Shown here: positions 41,413-50,499 of the stretch, piece after piece
Numbering within the stretch: position 1 is the first letter of the stretch
How the letters are laid out: each line of letters begins with the position of its first letter
Assembly (NCBI RefSeq): GCF_025137375.1
Contig: NZ_CP073720.1
Coordinates: 5,666,501-5,730,500 of the forward strand
DNA length: 64,000 bases
Direction of reading: 5' to 3'
DNA from: Dactylosporangium fulvum
Lineage (GTDB): Bacteria; Actinomycetota; Actinomycetes; Mycobacteriales; Micromonosporaceae
Notes under the pieces: generated by a model
Told to the model about the DNA's origin: nothing
Seen by the model: the letters and a program-made list of their open reading frames with translations, nothing else
The model's database searches: none
Made by a program: the position numbers and the translations under genes

Positions 41413-42003
41413 ATGAATGACGAGGTGTTCCCGCCCGCGGTGCTGACGACCGAGCGGCTCGTGCTGCGTCCGTTCACCCCCGCCGACGCGGCCGACGTCC
41501 ACGCCGTCTGGCAGGACCAGCGGTTCATCGGCTCGGCGCCGATGGGCTACCCGTATGCCGGGGCGGACCTGGAGGCGGCCGCCGCGTGGTGCACGACGGG
41601 CATCGAGCAGCGCCGGCTGGACGGCAAGGGCATCGGCTTCGCGGTCGTCCCGCGCGCGGGCGGCCGCCTGGTGGCCCATGTCTCCCTCTTCGGCGCCGAC
41701 TGGGTGACGCGGACGGCGGAGATCCACTACTGGACGGCGCCGTGGGCGCGGGGTCACGGATTCGCGGCGGAGTCGGCGGGCGCGGTGGCCCGGTGGGCCC
41801 TGACGACCCAGCACTTCGAGCGGATCGCCCTGCTGGCCGACACGTCCAACACCGCGTCCCGCCACGTGGCGGCGTCGGCGGGCTTCCGGTTCGAGGGCGT
41901 GCTGCGCAGTGCCGCGTTGACCCGCACCGGCGATCGGGCGGACACGGCAGTCTACAGCATGATCCGCACCGACCTGGCGGCGCACCCGGTGGCCGTGGCC
42001 TGA
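41413..42003 (+). CDS. GNAT acetyltransferase, RimJ/RimL type
   Basis: 196 residues. N-terminal LTTERLVLRPFTPADAADVH, then VAHVSLFGADWVTRTAEIHYW, APWARGHGFAAESAGAVARW (acetyl-CoA loop RGHGFA), and ERIALLADTSNTASRHVAAS, AGFRFEGVLR. This is the layout of RimJ-like N-terminal acetyltransferases; targets unknown. Monocistronic; 186 bp separate it from the sorbosone dehydrogenase-like gene. Confidence 0.85.
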   Translation: MNDEVFPPAVLTTERLVLRPFTPADAADVHAVWQDQRFIGSAPMGYPYAGADLEAAAAWCTTGIEQRRLDGKGIGFAVVPRAGGRLVAHVSLFGADWVTRTAEIHYWTAPWARGHGFAAESAGAVARWALTTQHFERIALLADTSNTASRHVAASAGFRFEGVLRSAALTRTGDRADTAVYSMIRTDLAAHPVAVA

Positions 42004-42024
42004 CCGCATCGGCCAGCGACTATC

Positions 42025-42044
42025 CTGTGCGGCTTTTTGCACAG
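42025..42044. promoter_or_regulatory. Dyad upstream of secreted GSDH/ThuA operon
   Basis: CTGTGC-GGCTTTTT-GCACAG: 6-bp arms in the AT-rich upstream region of the GSDH gene. A candidate -35/-10 region follows (TTCTTGCATTTACAAACCCGAG). It could be an operator, or the hairpin may terminate the preceding GNAT transcript. I cannot choose between the two. Confidence 0.35.
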
Positions 42045-42189
42045 CAGGTTCGGTTCTTGCATTTACAAACCCGAGTAAGTACCGTCATCGCCACGAAACA
42101 TCGCAACAGGTGGATGCCTGGGGCTTCGGCGGCCCGGACAGACACCGGCACCACACCCCACCGCATCGAGTCCGGGAAGGACCCCACCG

Positions 42190-45100
42190 ATGTCACCGCC
42201 GAACCGTGCCCGCAGGGCGGCCGCCACCGTCCTGCTCGTCGGCGCCACCGCCGTCACGCTCACCGCCACCTCGAGCCCGGCACAGGCCGCCATCCCCGCC
42301 TCCGACTACCAGCAGGTCGAGCTCGCCAAGGGCCTCAACGAGCTGGGCGAACCCATGTCGCTCGCCGTGCTGCCCGACCGCTCGGTGCTGCACACCGCCC
42401 GCAACGGCACCCTGCGCCGCACCGACGCCGCCGGCACCACCAGCGTCGTGGCCAACATCCCCGTCTACACGCATGACGAGGAGGGCCTGCAGGGCGTCGC
42501 GATCGACCCCGGATTCGCCACCAACCGGTACATCTACCTCTACTACGCGCCGCCGCTGAACACGCCCGGCGGCGACGCCCCCGCGTCCGGCGGCGACTGG
42601 AACGTGTGGAAGGGCGTCAACCGCCTGTCCCGGTTCACACTCGGCACCAACTGGACGCTGAGCGGCGAGAAGGTCGTGCTGGAGGTCGGCACCGACCGCG
42701 GCATGTGCTGCCACGTCGGCGGCGACATCGACTTCGACGCGGCCGGCAACCTGTACCTGTCGACCGGCGACGACTCGAACCCGTTCGACTCGGCCGGCTA
42801 CTCCCCGATCGACGAGCGGACCGACCGCAACCCGGCCTACGACGCGCAGCGCAGCGCCGGCAACACCAACGACCTGCGCGGCAAGATCCTGCGGATCAAG
42901 GTCAACGCCGACGGCTCGTACACGGTCCCGTCCGGCAACCTCTTCGCGCCCGGCACGCCGAACACGCGGCCGGAGATCTACGCGATGGGCTTCCGCAACC
43001 CGTTCCGGATGAGTGTGGACAAGCCGACCGGCGCGATCTACATCGGCGACTACGGCCCCGACGCGGGTGTCACCGACCCGAACCGCGGCCCGTCCGGCCA
43101 GGTCGAGTTCGACCGCGTCACCAGCCCCGGCAACTACGGCTGGCCGTACTGCACCGGCACGAACACCACGACCGAGACGTACAACGAGTGGAACTTCGCG
43201 ACCAACAGCACCGGCCCGAAGTACAACTGCACCGGCGGCCCGACGAACAACTCGTTCCGCAACACCGGCCAGCAGACGCTGCCGCCGGCGCGGCCGTCCT
43301 GGATCCGGTACGCCGGTGACGCCGGCAGCCCGCCCGAGTTCGGCAGCGGGTCCGAGTCGCCGATGGCCGGCCCGGTCTACCGCTACGACGCGGCCAACTC
43401 GTCGGCGGTCAAGTTCCCCCAGTCGCTGGACGGCAAGTTCTTCGCCGGTGAGTTCGGCCGCCGCTGGATCAAGGCGGTCACGGTCAACGGCGACGGCTCC
43501 CCCGGCACGATCGAGGCCTTCCCGTGGTCCGGCATGCAGGTCATGGACCAGGCGTTCGGCCCGGACGGCGCACTCTACGTGCTCGACTACGGCGCCGGGT
43601 TCGGCAACGGCGACGCGAACTCCGCGCTGTACCGCATCGAATACATCGGCGGCGGCAACCGCGCCCCGGTCGCCGTCGCGGGCGCCAACCCGGTGTCCGG
43701 ACCGGCCCCGCTGGCCGTGCAGTTCTCGTCGGCGGGCAGCAGCGACCCGGAGGGACAGGCGCTGTCCTACTCGTGGGCGTTCGGTGACGGTGGTACGTCC
43801 ACCGCCGCCAACCCGTCGCACACGTACACCAACGCCGGCACCTACACGGCGACGCTGACGGTCCGCGACCCGCAGAACGCCACCGGCAGCGCCAGCGTGA
43901 CGATCAGCGTCGGCAACACCATGCCCACGGTGACCATCACGACGCCCGCCAACGGCTCGCTGTTCTCGTTCGGCGACACCGTCCCGTACCAGATCAGTGT
44001 CACCGATCCCGAGGACGGCACGATCGACTGCAACCGGGTCAAGCTGACCTACATCCTCGGCCACGACACCCACGGCCACCAGATCAGCCAGAAGACCGGC
44101 TGCTCCGGCACGATGACGGTGCCGGCCGACGGTGAGCACGACGCCGCGGCGAACGTCTTCGCGGTGTTCGACGCCGAGTACACCGACAACGGCGGCCTCG
44201 TCGCGCACAAGCAGCACATCCTGCAGCCCCGGCTGCGGCAGGCCGAGCACTTCGGCGCGATGCAGGGCGTCCAGGTCTTCGACAAGGCCTCCGCCGAGGG
44301 CGGCCGGACCGTCGGGGAGATCCAGAACGGCGACTGGATCTCGTTCAACCCGTACCTGCTGAACAACGCCACCTCGTTCAGCGCCCGCGCCTCGTCCGCC
44401 GGTACCGGCGGCACGATCTCGCTGCGCGCCGGATCCCCGACGGGCACGCTGCTCGGCTCCGCGACCGTCCCGGTCACCGGCAGCTGGGACACGTTCACGA
44501 ACGTCACCGGGACCATCGCCAACGCGCCGTCCACGGCCGGCACGCTGTACCTGGTCTTCACCGGCGGCGCCGGCGCGCTCTTCGACCTCGACTCGTTCAC
44601 CCTGAACACCGGGACCACGCCGCCGCCCACCGGCCGGATCGAGGCGGAGTCGTTCACCTCGCAGTCCGGGGTCCAGGTCGTCGCGGACGGGACCGCGCAC
44701 GGCGGCAACCGCGTCGGCTACATCGACGGCGGCGACTGGGTCGGCTACTCGGGCGTCAACGTCTCGGGCAAGACCGGCTTCACCGCCCGCGTCGCGTCCG
44801 GCGGCACCGGCGGCACCATCCAGATCCGGTCGGGCTCGCAGACGGGCCCGCTGCTCGGCTCGGTGAGTGTCCCGAACACCGGCGGCTACGGCACGTTCGT
44901 CGACGTCAGCACCACCATCACCGCCGGCTCCGGCGCGCTGTTCCTGGTGTTCGTCGGCACCGGCACCGGCGGCCTGTTCGACCTCGACGACTTCGCCCTC
45001 ACCGGCGGCACCACGCCACCCCCGGCGACGAACCTGGCGTTGAACAAGACGGCCACCGCCGACAGCCAGTGCGCGTCGACGGAAGGGCCGGCCAAGGCGG

Positions 45101-45450
45101 TCAACGGCACCGTCAACGGCGGCAACACCGACAAGTGGTGCTCCCTCGGCGGCACGAAGTGGTTGCGCGTCGACCTCGGCTCGGCCCAGTCCGTCGGCCG
45201 GATCGTCGTCCGCCACGCCGGGGCCGGCGGCGAGAACACCGCCTTCAACACCCGCGACTTCGACCTGCAGACCAGCACCGACGGCACCACCTGGACCACC
45301 GCCGCACAGGTACGCGGCAACACCGCCAACGTCACCACCAACACGTTCGGACCGGTGAACACCCGATACCTGCGGATCAACATCATCACCCCGACCAACA
45401 ACACCGACACCGCGGCGCGCATCTACGAGTTCGAAGCCTTCGCTTCCTAA
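42190..45450 (+). CDS. Secreted sorbosone/glucose dehydrogenase-like protein with PKD, CBM6-like and F5/8C domains
   Basis: 1086 residues. Signal peptide about 1-33 (ATVLLVGATAVTLTATSSPAQA). A beta-propeller of the GSDH/PQQ-dependent sugar dehydrogenase type fills about 40-490 (EEGLQGVAIDPGFATNRYIY, CCHVGGDIDFDAAGNLYLST, ILRIKVNADGSY, YAMGFRNPFRMSVDK). A PKD domain follows at about 495-580, an Ig-like segment at about 585-680, two CBM6-like beta-sandwiches (about 682-810 and 814-940) and a C-terminal F5/8-type-C module (about 947-1086). It is a secreted, carbohydrate-directed protein, probably oxidising sugars. Its tail from 44624 is duplicated in the next gene, and the operon ends at the hairpin at 47074. 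Confidence 0.87.
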   Translation: MSPPNRARRAAATVLLVGATAVTLTATSSPAQAAIPASDYQQVELAKGLNELGEPMSLAVLPDRSVLHTARNGTLRRTDAAGTTSVVANIPVYTHDEEGLQGVAIDPGFATNRYIYLYYAPPLNTPGGDAPASGGDWNVWKGVNRLSRFTLGTNWTLSGEKVVLEVGTDRGMCCHVGGDIDFDAAGNLYLSTGDDSNPFDSAGYSPIDERTDRNPAYDAQRSAGNTNDLRGKILRIKVNADGSYTVPSGNLFAPGTPNTRPEIYAMGFRNPFRMSVDKPTGAIYIGDYGPDAGVTDPNRGPSGQVEFDRVTSPGNYGWPYCTGTNTTTETYNEWNFATNSTGPKYNCTGGPTNNSFRNTGQQTLPPARPSWIRYAGDAGSPPEFGSGSESPMAGPVYRYDAANSSAVKFPQSLDGKFFAGEFGRRWIKAVTVNGDGSPGTIEAFPWSGMQVMDQAFGPDGALYVLDYGAGFGNGDANSALYRIEYIGGGNRAPVAVAGANPVSGPAPLAVQFSSAGSSDPEGQALSYSWAFGDGGTSTAANPSHTYTNAGTYTATLTVRDPQNATGSASVTISVGNTMPTVTITTPANGSLFSFGDTVPYQISVTDPEDGTIDCNRVKLTYILGHDTHGHQISQKTGCSGTMTVPADGEHDAAANVFAVFDAEYTDNGGLVAHKQHILQPRLRQAEHFGAMQGVQVFDKASAEGGRTVGEIQNGDWISFNPYLLNNATSFSARASSAGTGGTISLRAGSPTGTLLGSATVPVTGSWDTFTNVTGTIANAPSTAGTLYLVFTGGAGALFDLDSFTLNTGTTPPPTGRIEAESFTSQSGVQVVADGTAHGGNRVGYIDGGDWVGYSGVNVSGKTGFTARVASGGTGGTIQIRSGSQTGPLLGSVSVPNTGGYGTFVDVSTTITAGSGALFLVFVGTGTGGLFDLDDFALTGGTTPPPATNLALNKTATADSQCASTEGPAKAVNGTVNGGNTDKWCSLGGTKWLRVDLGSAQSVGRIVVRHAGAGGENTAFNTRDFDLQTSTDGTTWTTAAQVRGNTANVTTNTFGPVNTRYLRINIITPTNNTDTAARIYEFEAFAS
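44624..45450 (+). repeat. 827-bp direct repeat, copy A (CBM6-F5/8C tail)
   Basis: 44624-45450 and 46231-47057 are collinear with a constant offset of 1607 bp and no insertion or deletion. Long identical tracts (for example from GGCCGGATCGAGGCGGAGTC for about 100 bp, and again across most of 45060-45450) alternate with a patch of higher divergence around 44815-45000. Confidence 0.9.
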
Positions 45451-45461
45451 GGACCATGGTG

Positions 45462-47057
45462 ATGAGACGTAAGCTTCTGGCCGTCGCGGCGGTGACCGCG
45501 GCGCTGCTCGTCGGCGCGCACGTCCCGGCGGCCTCCGCCGACACCGCGTTCGACGTCCTCGTGTTCTCCAAGACGGCGGGTTTCCGCCACGACTCCATCC
45601 CGGCCGGCATCCAGGCGATCCAGCAGCTCGGCGCCGCCAACGGGTTCACGGTGACCGCCACCGAGGACGCGAACGCGTTCACGACCGCGAACCTGGCGCA
45701 GTACGAGGCGGTCGTGTTCCTCAGCACGACCGGCGACGTGCTCAACGCCACCCAGCAGACGGCGTTCGAGTCGTACATCCGCGGCGGTGGCGGCTACGTG
45801 GGCGTCCACGCCGCCGCCGACACCGAGTACGACTGGCCGTTCTACGGCGAGCTCGTCGGCGCCTGGTTCGCCTCCCACCCGGCGATCCAGCAGGCGACGA
45901 TGAAGGTCGAGGACCGCAGCCACCCGGCGACGGCGCACCTCGGCGCCACCTGGGTGCGCACCGACGAGCTCTACAACTACCGCACCAACCCCCGGTCCAC
46001 GGCCCACGTCCTGGCGACGCTGGACGAGTCGACGTACAGCGGCGGCGGCATGGGTGCCGACCACCCGTTCGTCTGGTGCAAGACGGTCCAGAGCGGGCGC
46101 TCGTTCTACACCGGCGGCGGCCACACCCAGGAGTCGTACGCCGACACGGCGTTCCGCACGCACCTGCTCGGCGCGATCCGCTACGCCGGCGGCAAGGTGG
46201 CCGCGGACTGCTCGCCGGGCACGACGCAGCCGCCCACCGGCCGGATCGAGGCGGAGTCGTTCACCTCGCAGTCCGGGGTCCAGGTCGTCGCGGACGGGAC
46301 CGCGCACGGCGGCAACCGCGTCGGCTACATCGACAACGGCGACTGGGTCGGCTACTCGGGCGTCAACGTCTCCGGCAAGACCGGCTTCACCGCCCGCGTC
46401 GCGTCCGGCGGCACCGGCGGCACCATCCAGGTGCGCGCCGGGTCCCAGACCGGACCGGTGCTCGGTACCGTCGCCGTCACCAACACCGGCGGGTACGGCA
46501 ACTTCGTCGACGTCACCACGTCGCTCGCCGCCGGCTCGGGCGCGCTGTTCCTGGTGTTCAACGGCACCGGCGCGGGCGGCCTGTTCGACGTCGACGACTT
46601 CGCGCTCAGCGGCGGGACGACCCCGCCGCCGGCGACGAACCTGGCGCTGAACAAGGCCGCGACGGCCGACAGCCAGTGCGCGTCGACGGAAGGGCCGGCC
46701 AAGGCGGTCAACGGCACCGTCAACGGCGGCAACGCCGACAAGTGGTGCTCCCTCGGCGGCACGAAGTGGTTGCGCGTCGACCTCGGCTCGGCCCAGTCCG
46801 TCGGCCGGATCGTCGTCCGCCACGCCGGCGCCGGCGGCGAGAACACCGCCTTCAACACCCGCGACTTCGACCTGCAGACCAGCACCGACGGCACCACCTG
46901 GACCACCGCCGCACAGGTACGCGGCAACACCACCGACGTCACCACCAACACGTTCGGACCGGTGAACACCCGGTACCTGCGGATCAACATCATCACACCG
47001 ACCAACAACACCGACACCGCGGCACGGATCTACGAGTTCGAGGCCTTCGCCTCCTGA
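45462..47057 (+). CDS. Secreted ThuA-domain protein with CBM6-like and F5/8C modules
   Basis: 531 residues from ATG 45462, eight bases after AAGGA; ATG 45456 and GTG 45459 are also possible. Signal peptide MRRKLLAVAAVTAALLVGAH ending near VPAASA. The ThuA domain (28-245) has FDVLVFSKTAGFRHDSIPAG, GGGGYVGVHAAADTEYDW, VRTDELYNYRTNPR and FVWCKTVQSGRSFYTGGGH, a class-I-glutaminase-like fold linked to trehalose and other sugar metabolism. CBM6-like (about 260-388) and F5/8C (392-531) modules follow. It sits 11 bp after the GSDH gene with a near-identical tail, so the two probably act together on one polysaccharide. The cell wall or extracellular substrate is inferred from the signal peptide. Confidence 0.88.
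   Translation: MRRKLLAVAAVTAALLVGAHVPAASADTAFDVLVFSKTAGFRHDSIPAGIQAIQQLGAANGFTVTATEDANAFTTANLAQYEAVVFLSTTGDVLNATQQTAFESYIRGGGGYVGVHAAADTEYDWPFYGELVGAWFASHPAIQQATMKVEDRSHPATAHLGATWVRTDELYNYRTNPRSTAHVLATLDESTYSGGGMGADHPFVWCKTVQSGRSFYTGGGHTQESYADTAFRTHLLGAIRYAGGKVAADCSPGTTQPPTGRIEAESFTSQSGVQVVADGTAHGGNRVGYIDNGDWVGYSGVNVSGKTGFTARVASGGTGGTIQVRAGSQTGPVLGTVAVTNTGGYGNFVDVTTSLAAGSGALFLVFNGTGAGGLFDVDDFALSGGTTPPPATNLALNKAATADSQCASTEGPAKAVNGTVNGGNADKWCSLGGTKWLRVDLGSAQSVGRIVVRHAGAGGENTAFNTRDFDLQTSTDGTTWTTAAQVRGNTTDVTTNTFGPVNTRYLRINIITPTNNTDTAARIYEFEAFAS
46231..47057 (+). repeat. 827-bp direct repeat, copy B
   Basis: Second copy of the CBM6-like plus F5/8C tail (see 44624-45450), ending at the stop codon of the ThuA gene exactly as copy A ends at the stop of the GSDH gene. 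Confidence 0.9.
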
Positions 47058-47073
47058 CCGGTTCCCGCTCCCG

Positions 47074-47106
47074 CTGCCGGCGTCCTCAACCCGGGGACGC
47101 CGGCAG
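47074..47106. terminator. Strong hairpin after GSDH-ThuA operon
   Basis: CTGCCGGCGTCC (47074-47085), 9-nt loop, GGACGCCGGCAG (47095-47106): a perfect 12-bp stem starting 17 bp after the ThuA stop codon. No U-tract follows, as is common for actinobacterial terminators. Confidence 0.75.
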
Positions 47107-47202
47107 TTGCGTGACACGGGCCCGGTCCGGCACCACGCCGGCGCAGCTCTCTACCCGCGGCGGGTGACCGGCGCGGGCGGCGTCCGGCCGTACCGTGGCC
47201 GC

Positions 47203-47679
47203 ATGCAGCGGTTCGTCGTCATGCTCCACGTGCTCGCGGCGGTCCTGCTGATCGGGCCGCTGGTGCTGACCGGGTTCTGGGGGCGCGGCGCCATCCGCCG
47301 GGGTGACGCGGACGGGGCGCGCCAGGCGTTCCGGGTCGCCCGCTGGACGACGGCGGGCTCGCTGCTCGTGGCGGTGCTCGGCGCGCTGGCGGTGGCGTGG
47401 TCGGAGCGGTACGGCTTCGGCACCCCTTGGGTCGTCATCTCCTCGACGCTGTACGTCGTGCTGCTGGGCGTGTCGGCCGGATACACGGTGCCCGCCCTGC
47501 GCCGGGCGGGGCTGCTGCTGCAGCGACGGTCGGCCGTCGCGGCGCTGGACGAGCCCGACGACACCGAACGGGACCGGCTCAGCGGCCTCGAGAGCCGCCT
47601 GGCCGGCGCCGGCGGGCTTTCCCTGGCCGTGGCGGCCGCCATCGTGGTCCTGATGGTCTTCCGGCCGTTCGGGGCCTGA
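47203..47679 (+). CDS. Small four-helix membrane protein (DUF2269-like)
   Basis: 158 residues from ATG 47203. Four hydrophobic segments: FVVMLHVLAAVLLIGPLVLT, AGSLLVAVLGALAVAW, WVVISSTLYVVLLGVSAGY and GLSLAVAAAIVVLMVF. The first helix with H in MLHVLAAVL matches DUF2269-type predicted integral membrane proteins of unknown role. The upstream frame to 47107 was rejected because it lacks family sequence and overlaps the terminator region. No coupled gene. Confidence 0.7.
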   Translation: MQRFVVMLHVLAAVLLIGPLVLTGFWGRGAIRRGDADGARQAFRVARWTTAGSLLVAVLGALAVAWSERYGFGTPWVVISSTLYVVLLGVSAGYTVPALRRAGLLLQRRSAVAALDEPDDTERDRLSGLESRLAGAGGLSLAVAAAIVVLMVFRPFGA

Positions 47680-47802
47680 CACGCGGACGCTACGGATCCG
47701 GTCGGTGGTGGACGCCGCGGCCCGCTCGGCGCGTGACACGCCGCGGCGGCGAGGGCCTCCTGCCCCCGCCGCCGCTGGTGCTGCCGGACGCCGAAGTTGC
47801 TG

Positions 47803-49932
47803 TCAGACGCCGATGCTGCGGCCGTCGACGCGCCAGGCCACGGCGACGCCGGGCTTGGCGAAGTCGCCGTCGGGCCAGTTCGACGCCGGCTTCTCGATCG
47901 AGGCACCGGTGATCTCACCCGGGTGCTGGACGGCGACGAACGCGCTCTTGTTGTCGGCGTGGATCCACGGGCCGCAGGTCTCCGCGCCGTAGGGCACGGT
48001 GAGGAACTGCTTGAGGTGCCCCTTCTCCGGGCCCTCGAGCGGCACGGCGAACAGGCCGTCGTTGGTGCCGAGGGCGTTGCCGTCGGTCGAGATCCACAGG
48101 TTGCCGGCGCCGTCGAACGCGACGTTGTCCGGGCAGGAGATCGGCGAGACCAGGTTCTTGTCGTAGCCCATGAAGTACGTCGCCGGGTCCTTCGGGTCGC
48201 CGCAGACGATCGGGATCGTCCAGGTGAACGCCTCGCCCGTGTGGTCGCCGCCGTTCTCGGTGATCTCCAGGATGTGGCCGTGCCGGTTGTTGGTGCGCGG
48301 GTTCGCCTCGTCGGCGGGCGCCTTGCCGGACGAGCCGCGTTGGGTGTTGTTGGTCAGCGCGACGTAGATCTTGCCGGACTTCGGGTTGGGCTCGACGTCC
48401 TCGGGGCGGTCCATCTTCGTGGCGCCGACGGCGTCACCGGCGAGCCGGGTGAAGACGAGCACCTCCTCGGTGGTCATGCCGGGCACCTGCGACTTGCCGT
48501 TCTTGACCAGCGGAATCCAGGTGCCGGTGCCGTTGAACGCGCCGTCGGAGGGCAGCTTGCCGGAGCCGTCGATCTCGCCGGCCGAGGTGAAGCCGAGCTT
48601 CGCCACGTAGAGCGTGCCGGACTCGAGCAGGGTCAGGTTGTGGCGGCGGGCGAAGTGCGACTTGCCGCTGTCGAACTTCTTGTCCGAGACGAACTTGTAC
48701 AGGTAGTCGAAGCGCTCGTCGTCACCCATGTACGCGACGGCCTTGCCGCTCTTGGCGATGATGACGTTGGCGCCCTCGTGCTTCACCCGGCCGAGCGCCG
48801 TGTGCTTGCGCGGCGTCGAGCCCGGGGTGAACGGGTCGATCTCGACGACCCAGCCGAAGCGGTTCGCCTCGTTCGGGTTCTTCGTCAGGTCGAAGCGGGC
48901 GTCGGCGCGGTCCCACTTGCGGCTGCCGGACGGGTACCGGTTGGTGGTGTCGATGCCGTAGCGGTTGAACCGGTCCTTGGCGGCGCCGGTCGACGTCTCG
49001 GCGCCGACGAAGTACTGGTTGAAGTTCTCCTCGCCGGACAGGATCGTGCCCCACGGGGTCACGCCGCCGGCGCAGTTGTTCAGCGTGCCGATGACGTCCT
49101 TGCCGCCCGGGTCGGCGGCGGTCTTCAGCAGGGCGCTACCGGCGGCCGGGCCGGTGAGCTTGAAGCGGGTCTCGAGCGCGGTGATCCGGCGGTTGTACCG
49201 GCGCGAGCCCCGCGTCACCGGCGTCCAGCGGCCGCTGCCGCCGACCCGCTCGAGCTCCACGACGGACATGCCGTGCGCGGCCATCGCCACCCGCAGCTGC
49301 TCGACGGAAAGCGCGTCGATGCCGGGGAAGCCGGGGAACATGAGGTCCTCGTTGGTGTACTCGTGGTTGACCACGAGCAGCGCCCGCTCGCCGCGGCGGT
49401 CCAGCGGCAGCACGGCGACGAAGTCGTTGTTGTAGCCGAACTGCTTCGACTGCGCGGCGGCGGTCTGCTTGGCCACGTTGAACCGGGGCGCGCCCGGCAC
49501 GACCTCGTCGCCCCACTTGATGACGACGGCGTGGTCGTAGCCGTTGGGCACGACGATCCCGTCGACCTGGTTCGGGGTGACCGCCTTGAACGTCAGCTGG
49601 GACGGCGCGGGCGCCTTCGACGCGAAGGTGTCGACCTCCGGCACGACGACGTCGGGCTCGGACGCCGCACCGGCGGGCGAGGCGAAGGCGGGGGCGGCAC
49701 CGGCCGCGACACCCGCGCCGGCCAGGCCGACGACGAGCGCGCCGCGCATGACGCCGCGCCGTGACACCTCCCCGGCGACCAGGTCACCGAGATACTCGTT
49801 GGCCGAACGGTTCGGCACCGGGTGGTCGCAGGCGTTGCCGCAGCGGTAGAGGCAGGTCATGCGGTCGCGAGCGCCGTGGCGCACCTGCGCCGTGCCGATG
49901 AACGGTAACGGGCGACGGACTGGCTCCGACAT
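47803..49932 (-). CDS. PhoX-family (DUF839) alkaline phosphatase, Tat-exported
   Basis: 709 residues from ATG 49932 with GAGGAGACC upstream. A conserved N-terminal module (RDRMTCLYRCGNACDHPVPN) precedes the Tat motif SRRGVMRG (57-64) and the signal helix ending AFA, the usual order in this family. The body has the PhoX beta-propeller signatures: VVNHEYTNEDLMFPGF, NNCAGGVTPWGTILSGEEN, AYMGDDERFDYLYKFVS, RPEDVEPNPKSGKIYVALTN, CPDNVAFDGAGNLWISTDG. PhoX enzymes are Ca/Fe phosphatases scavenging phosphate from esters outside the cell. Monocistronic. Confidence 0.9.
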   Translation of the reverse strand: MSEPVRRPLPFIGTAQVRHGARDRMTCLYRCGNACDHPVPNRSANEYLGDLVAGEVSRRGVMRGALVVGLAGAGVAAGAAPAFASPAGAASEPDVVVPEVDTFASKAPAPSQLTFKAVTPNQVDGIVVPNGYDHAVVIKWGDEVVPGAPRFNVAKQTAAAQSKQFGYNNDFVAVLPLDRRGERALLVVNHEYTNEDLMFPGFPGIDALSVEQLRVAMAAHGMSVVELERVGGSGRWTPVTRGSRRYNRRITALETRFKLTGPAAGSALLKTAADPGGKDVIGTLNNCAGGVTPWGTILSGEENFNQYFVGAETSTGAAKDRFNRYGIDTTNRYPSGSRKWDRADARFDLTKNPNEANRFGWVVEIDPFTPGSTPRKHTALGRVKHEGANVIIAKSGKAVAYMGDDERFDYLYKFVSDKKFDSGKSHFARRHNLTLLESGTLYVAKLGFTSAGEIDGSGKLPSDGAFNGTGTWIPLVKNGKSQVPGMTTEEVLVFTRLAGDAVGATKMDRPEDVEPNPKSGKIYVALTNNTQRGSSGKAPADEANPRTNNRHGHILEITENGGDHTGEAFTWTIPIVCGDPKDPATYFMGYDKNLVSPISCPDNVAFDGAGNLWISTDGNALGTNDGLFAVPLEGPEKGHLKQFLTVPYGAETCGPWIHADNKSAFVAVQHPGEITGASIEKPASNWPDGDFAKPGVAVAWRVDGRSIGV

Positions 49933-50094
49933 ATGGTCTCCTCGGCGGTAACGGAAGTCGTGTTCAGCTGGGTTCCCGCGCACCGTATGAGTCGATGATG
50001 AACACCAGTTGACCTGCGTTTGAACCGGGAAACATGACCGGGCGCCGGAACGCCGACCGAGCAGGAAGTTCGGCCGGCGTTCACGTGGGCGGGG

Positions 50095-50496
50095 TCAGCC
50101 GGGGACGCCCCAGCGGACCAGGACACGGTCCGGCTGGTGCGGGTGGACCAGCACCGAGACCCGCTGCCCGACGCCCGCCTGCGCGGACGCGTGGATCGGC
50201 AGCAGGACCTCCCGGGTCACCGGGTACGGCGGCCGGCCGGCGACCTCCACAAGGAGGCTGATCCGCACCAGCGGCTGCAGGTTGATCCGGGTGCCGGTGT
50301 CGGCGAGCCCGATGACGGTCGCGGCCGCGGGCAGGCCGGTCCGCAGCAGCTCCAGGTCGGCGGTCTGCGCCTCCATGCTGTGCTGCACGTGTTGCAGCTG
50401 CGCCGTCCCGGCCCGCATCTGCGCGGCCGGGTCCCAGTCGGCGTTGATCTGGTCCGCCTGCTGCTTCAGCTTCCTGATGTCGCCGAACAGGCCCAC
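50095..50496 (-). CDS. Small hypothetical protein (MGLF paralogue A)
   Basis: 133 residues. MGLFGDIRKLKQQADQINAD starts with an amphipathic helix, followed by a helical region (MRAGTAQLQHVQHSMEAQ) and a beta-rich C-terminal half (VIGLADTGTRINLQPLVRIS, VLVHPHQPDRVLVRWG). The second half resembles small oligonucleotide/SH3-like barrels found in actinobacterial hypotheticals. Function unknown. Shares its MGLF opening and helix with the adjacent gene, 3 bp upstream, so the pair may be distant paralogues in one operon. Confidence 0.65.
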   Translation of the reverse strand: MGLFGDIRKLKQQADQINADWDPAAQMRAGTAQLQHVQHSMEAQTADLELLRTGLPAAATVIGLADTGTRINLQPLVRISLLVEVAGRPPYPVTREVLLPIHASAQAGVGQRVSVLVHPHQPDRVLVRWGVPG

Positions 50497-50499
50497 GGT

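Noticed and set aside
42193..45216. Long minus-strand frame opposite the sorbosone dehydrogenase-like gene
   Set aside because: The plus strand has a signal peptide and five domain types. The minus frame is Val/Gly/Arg-rich noise.
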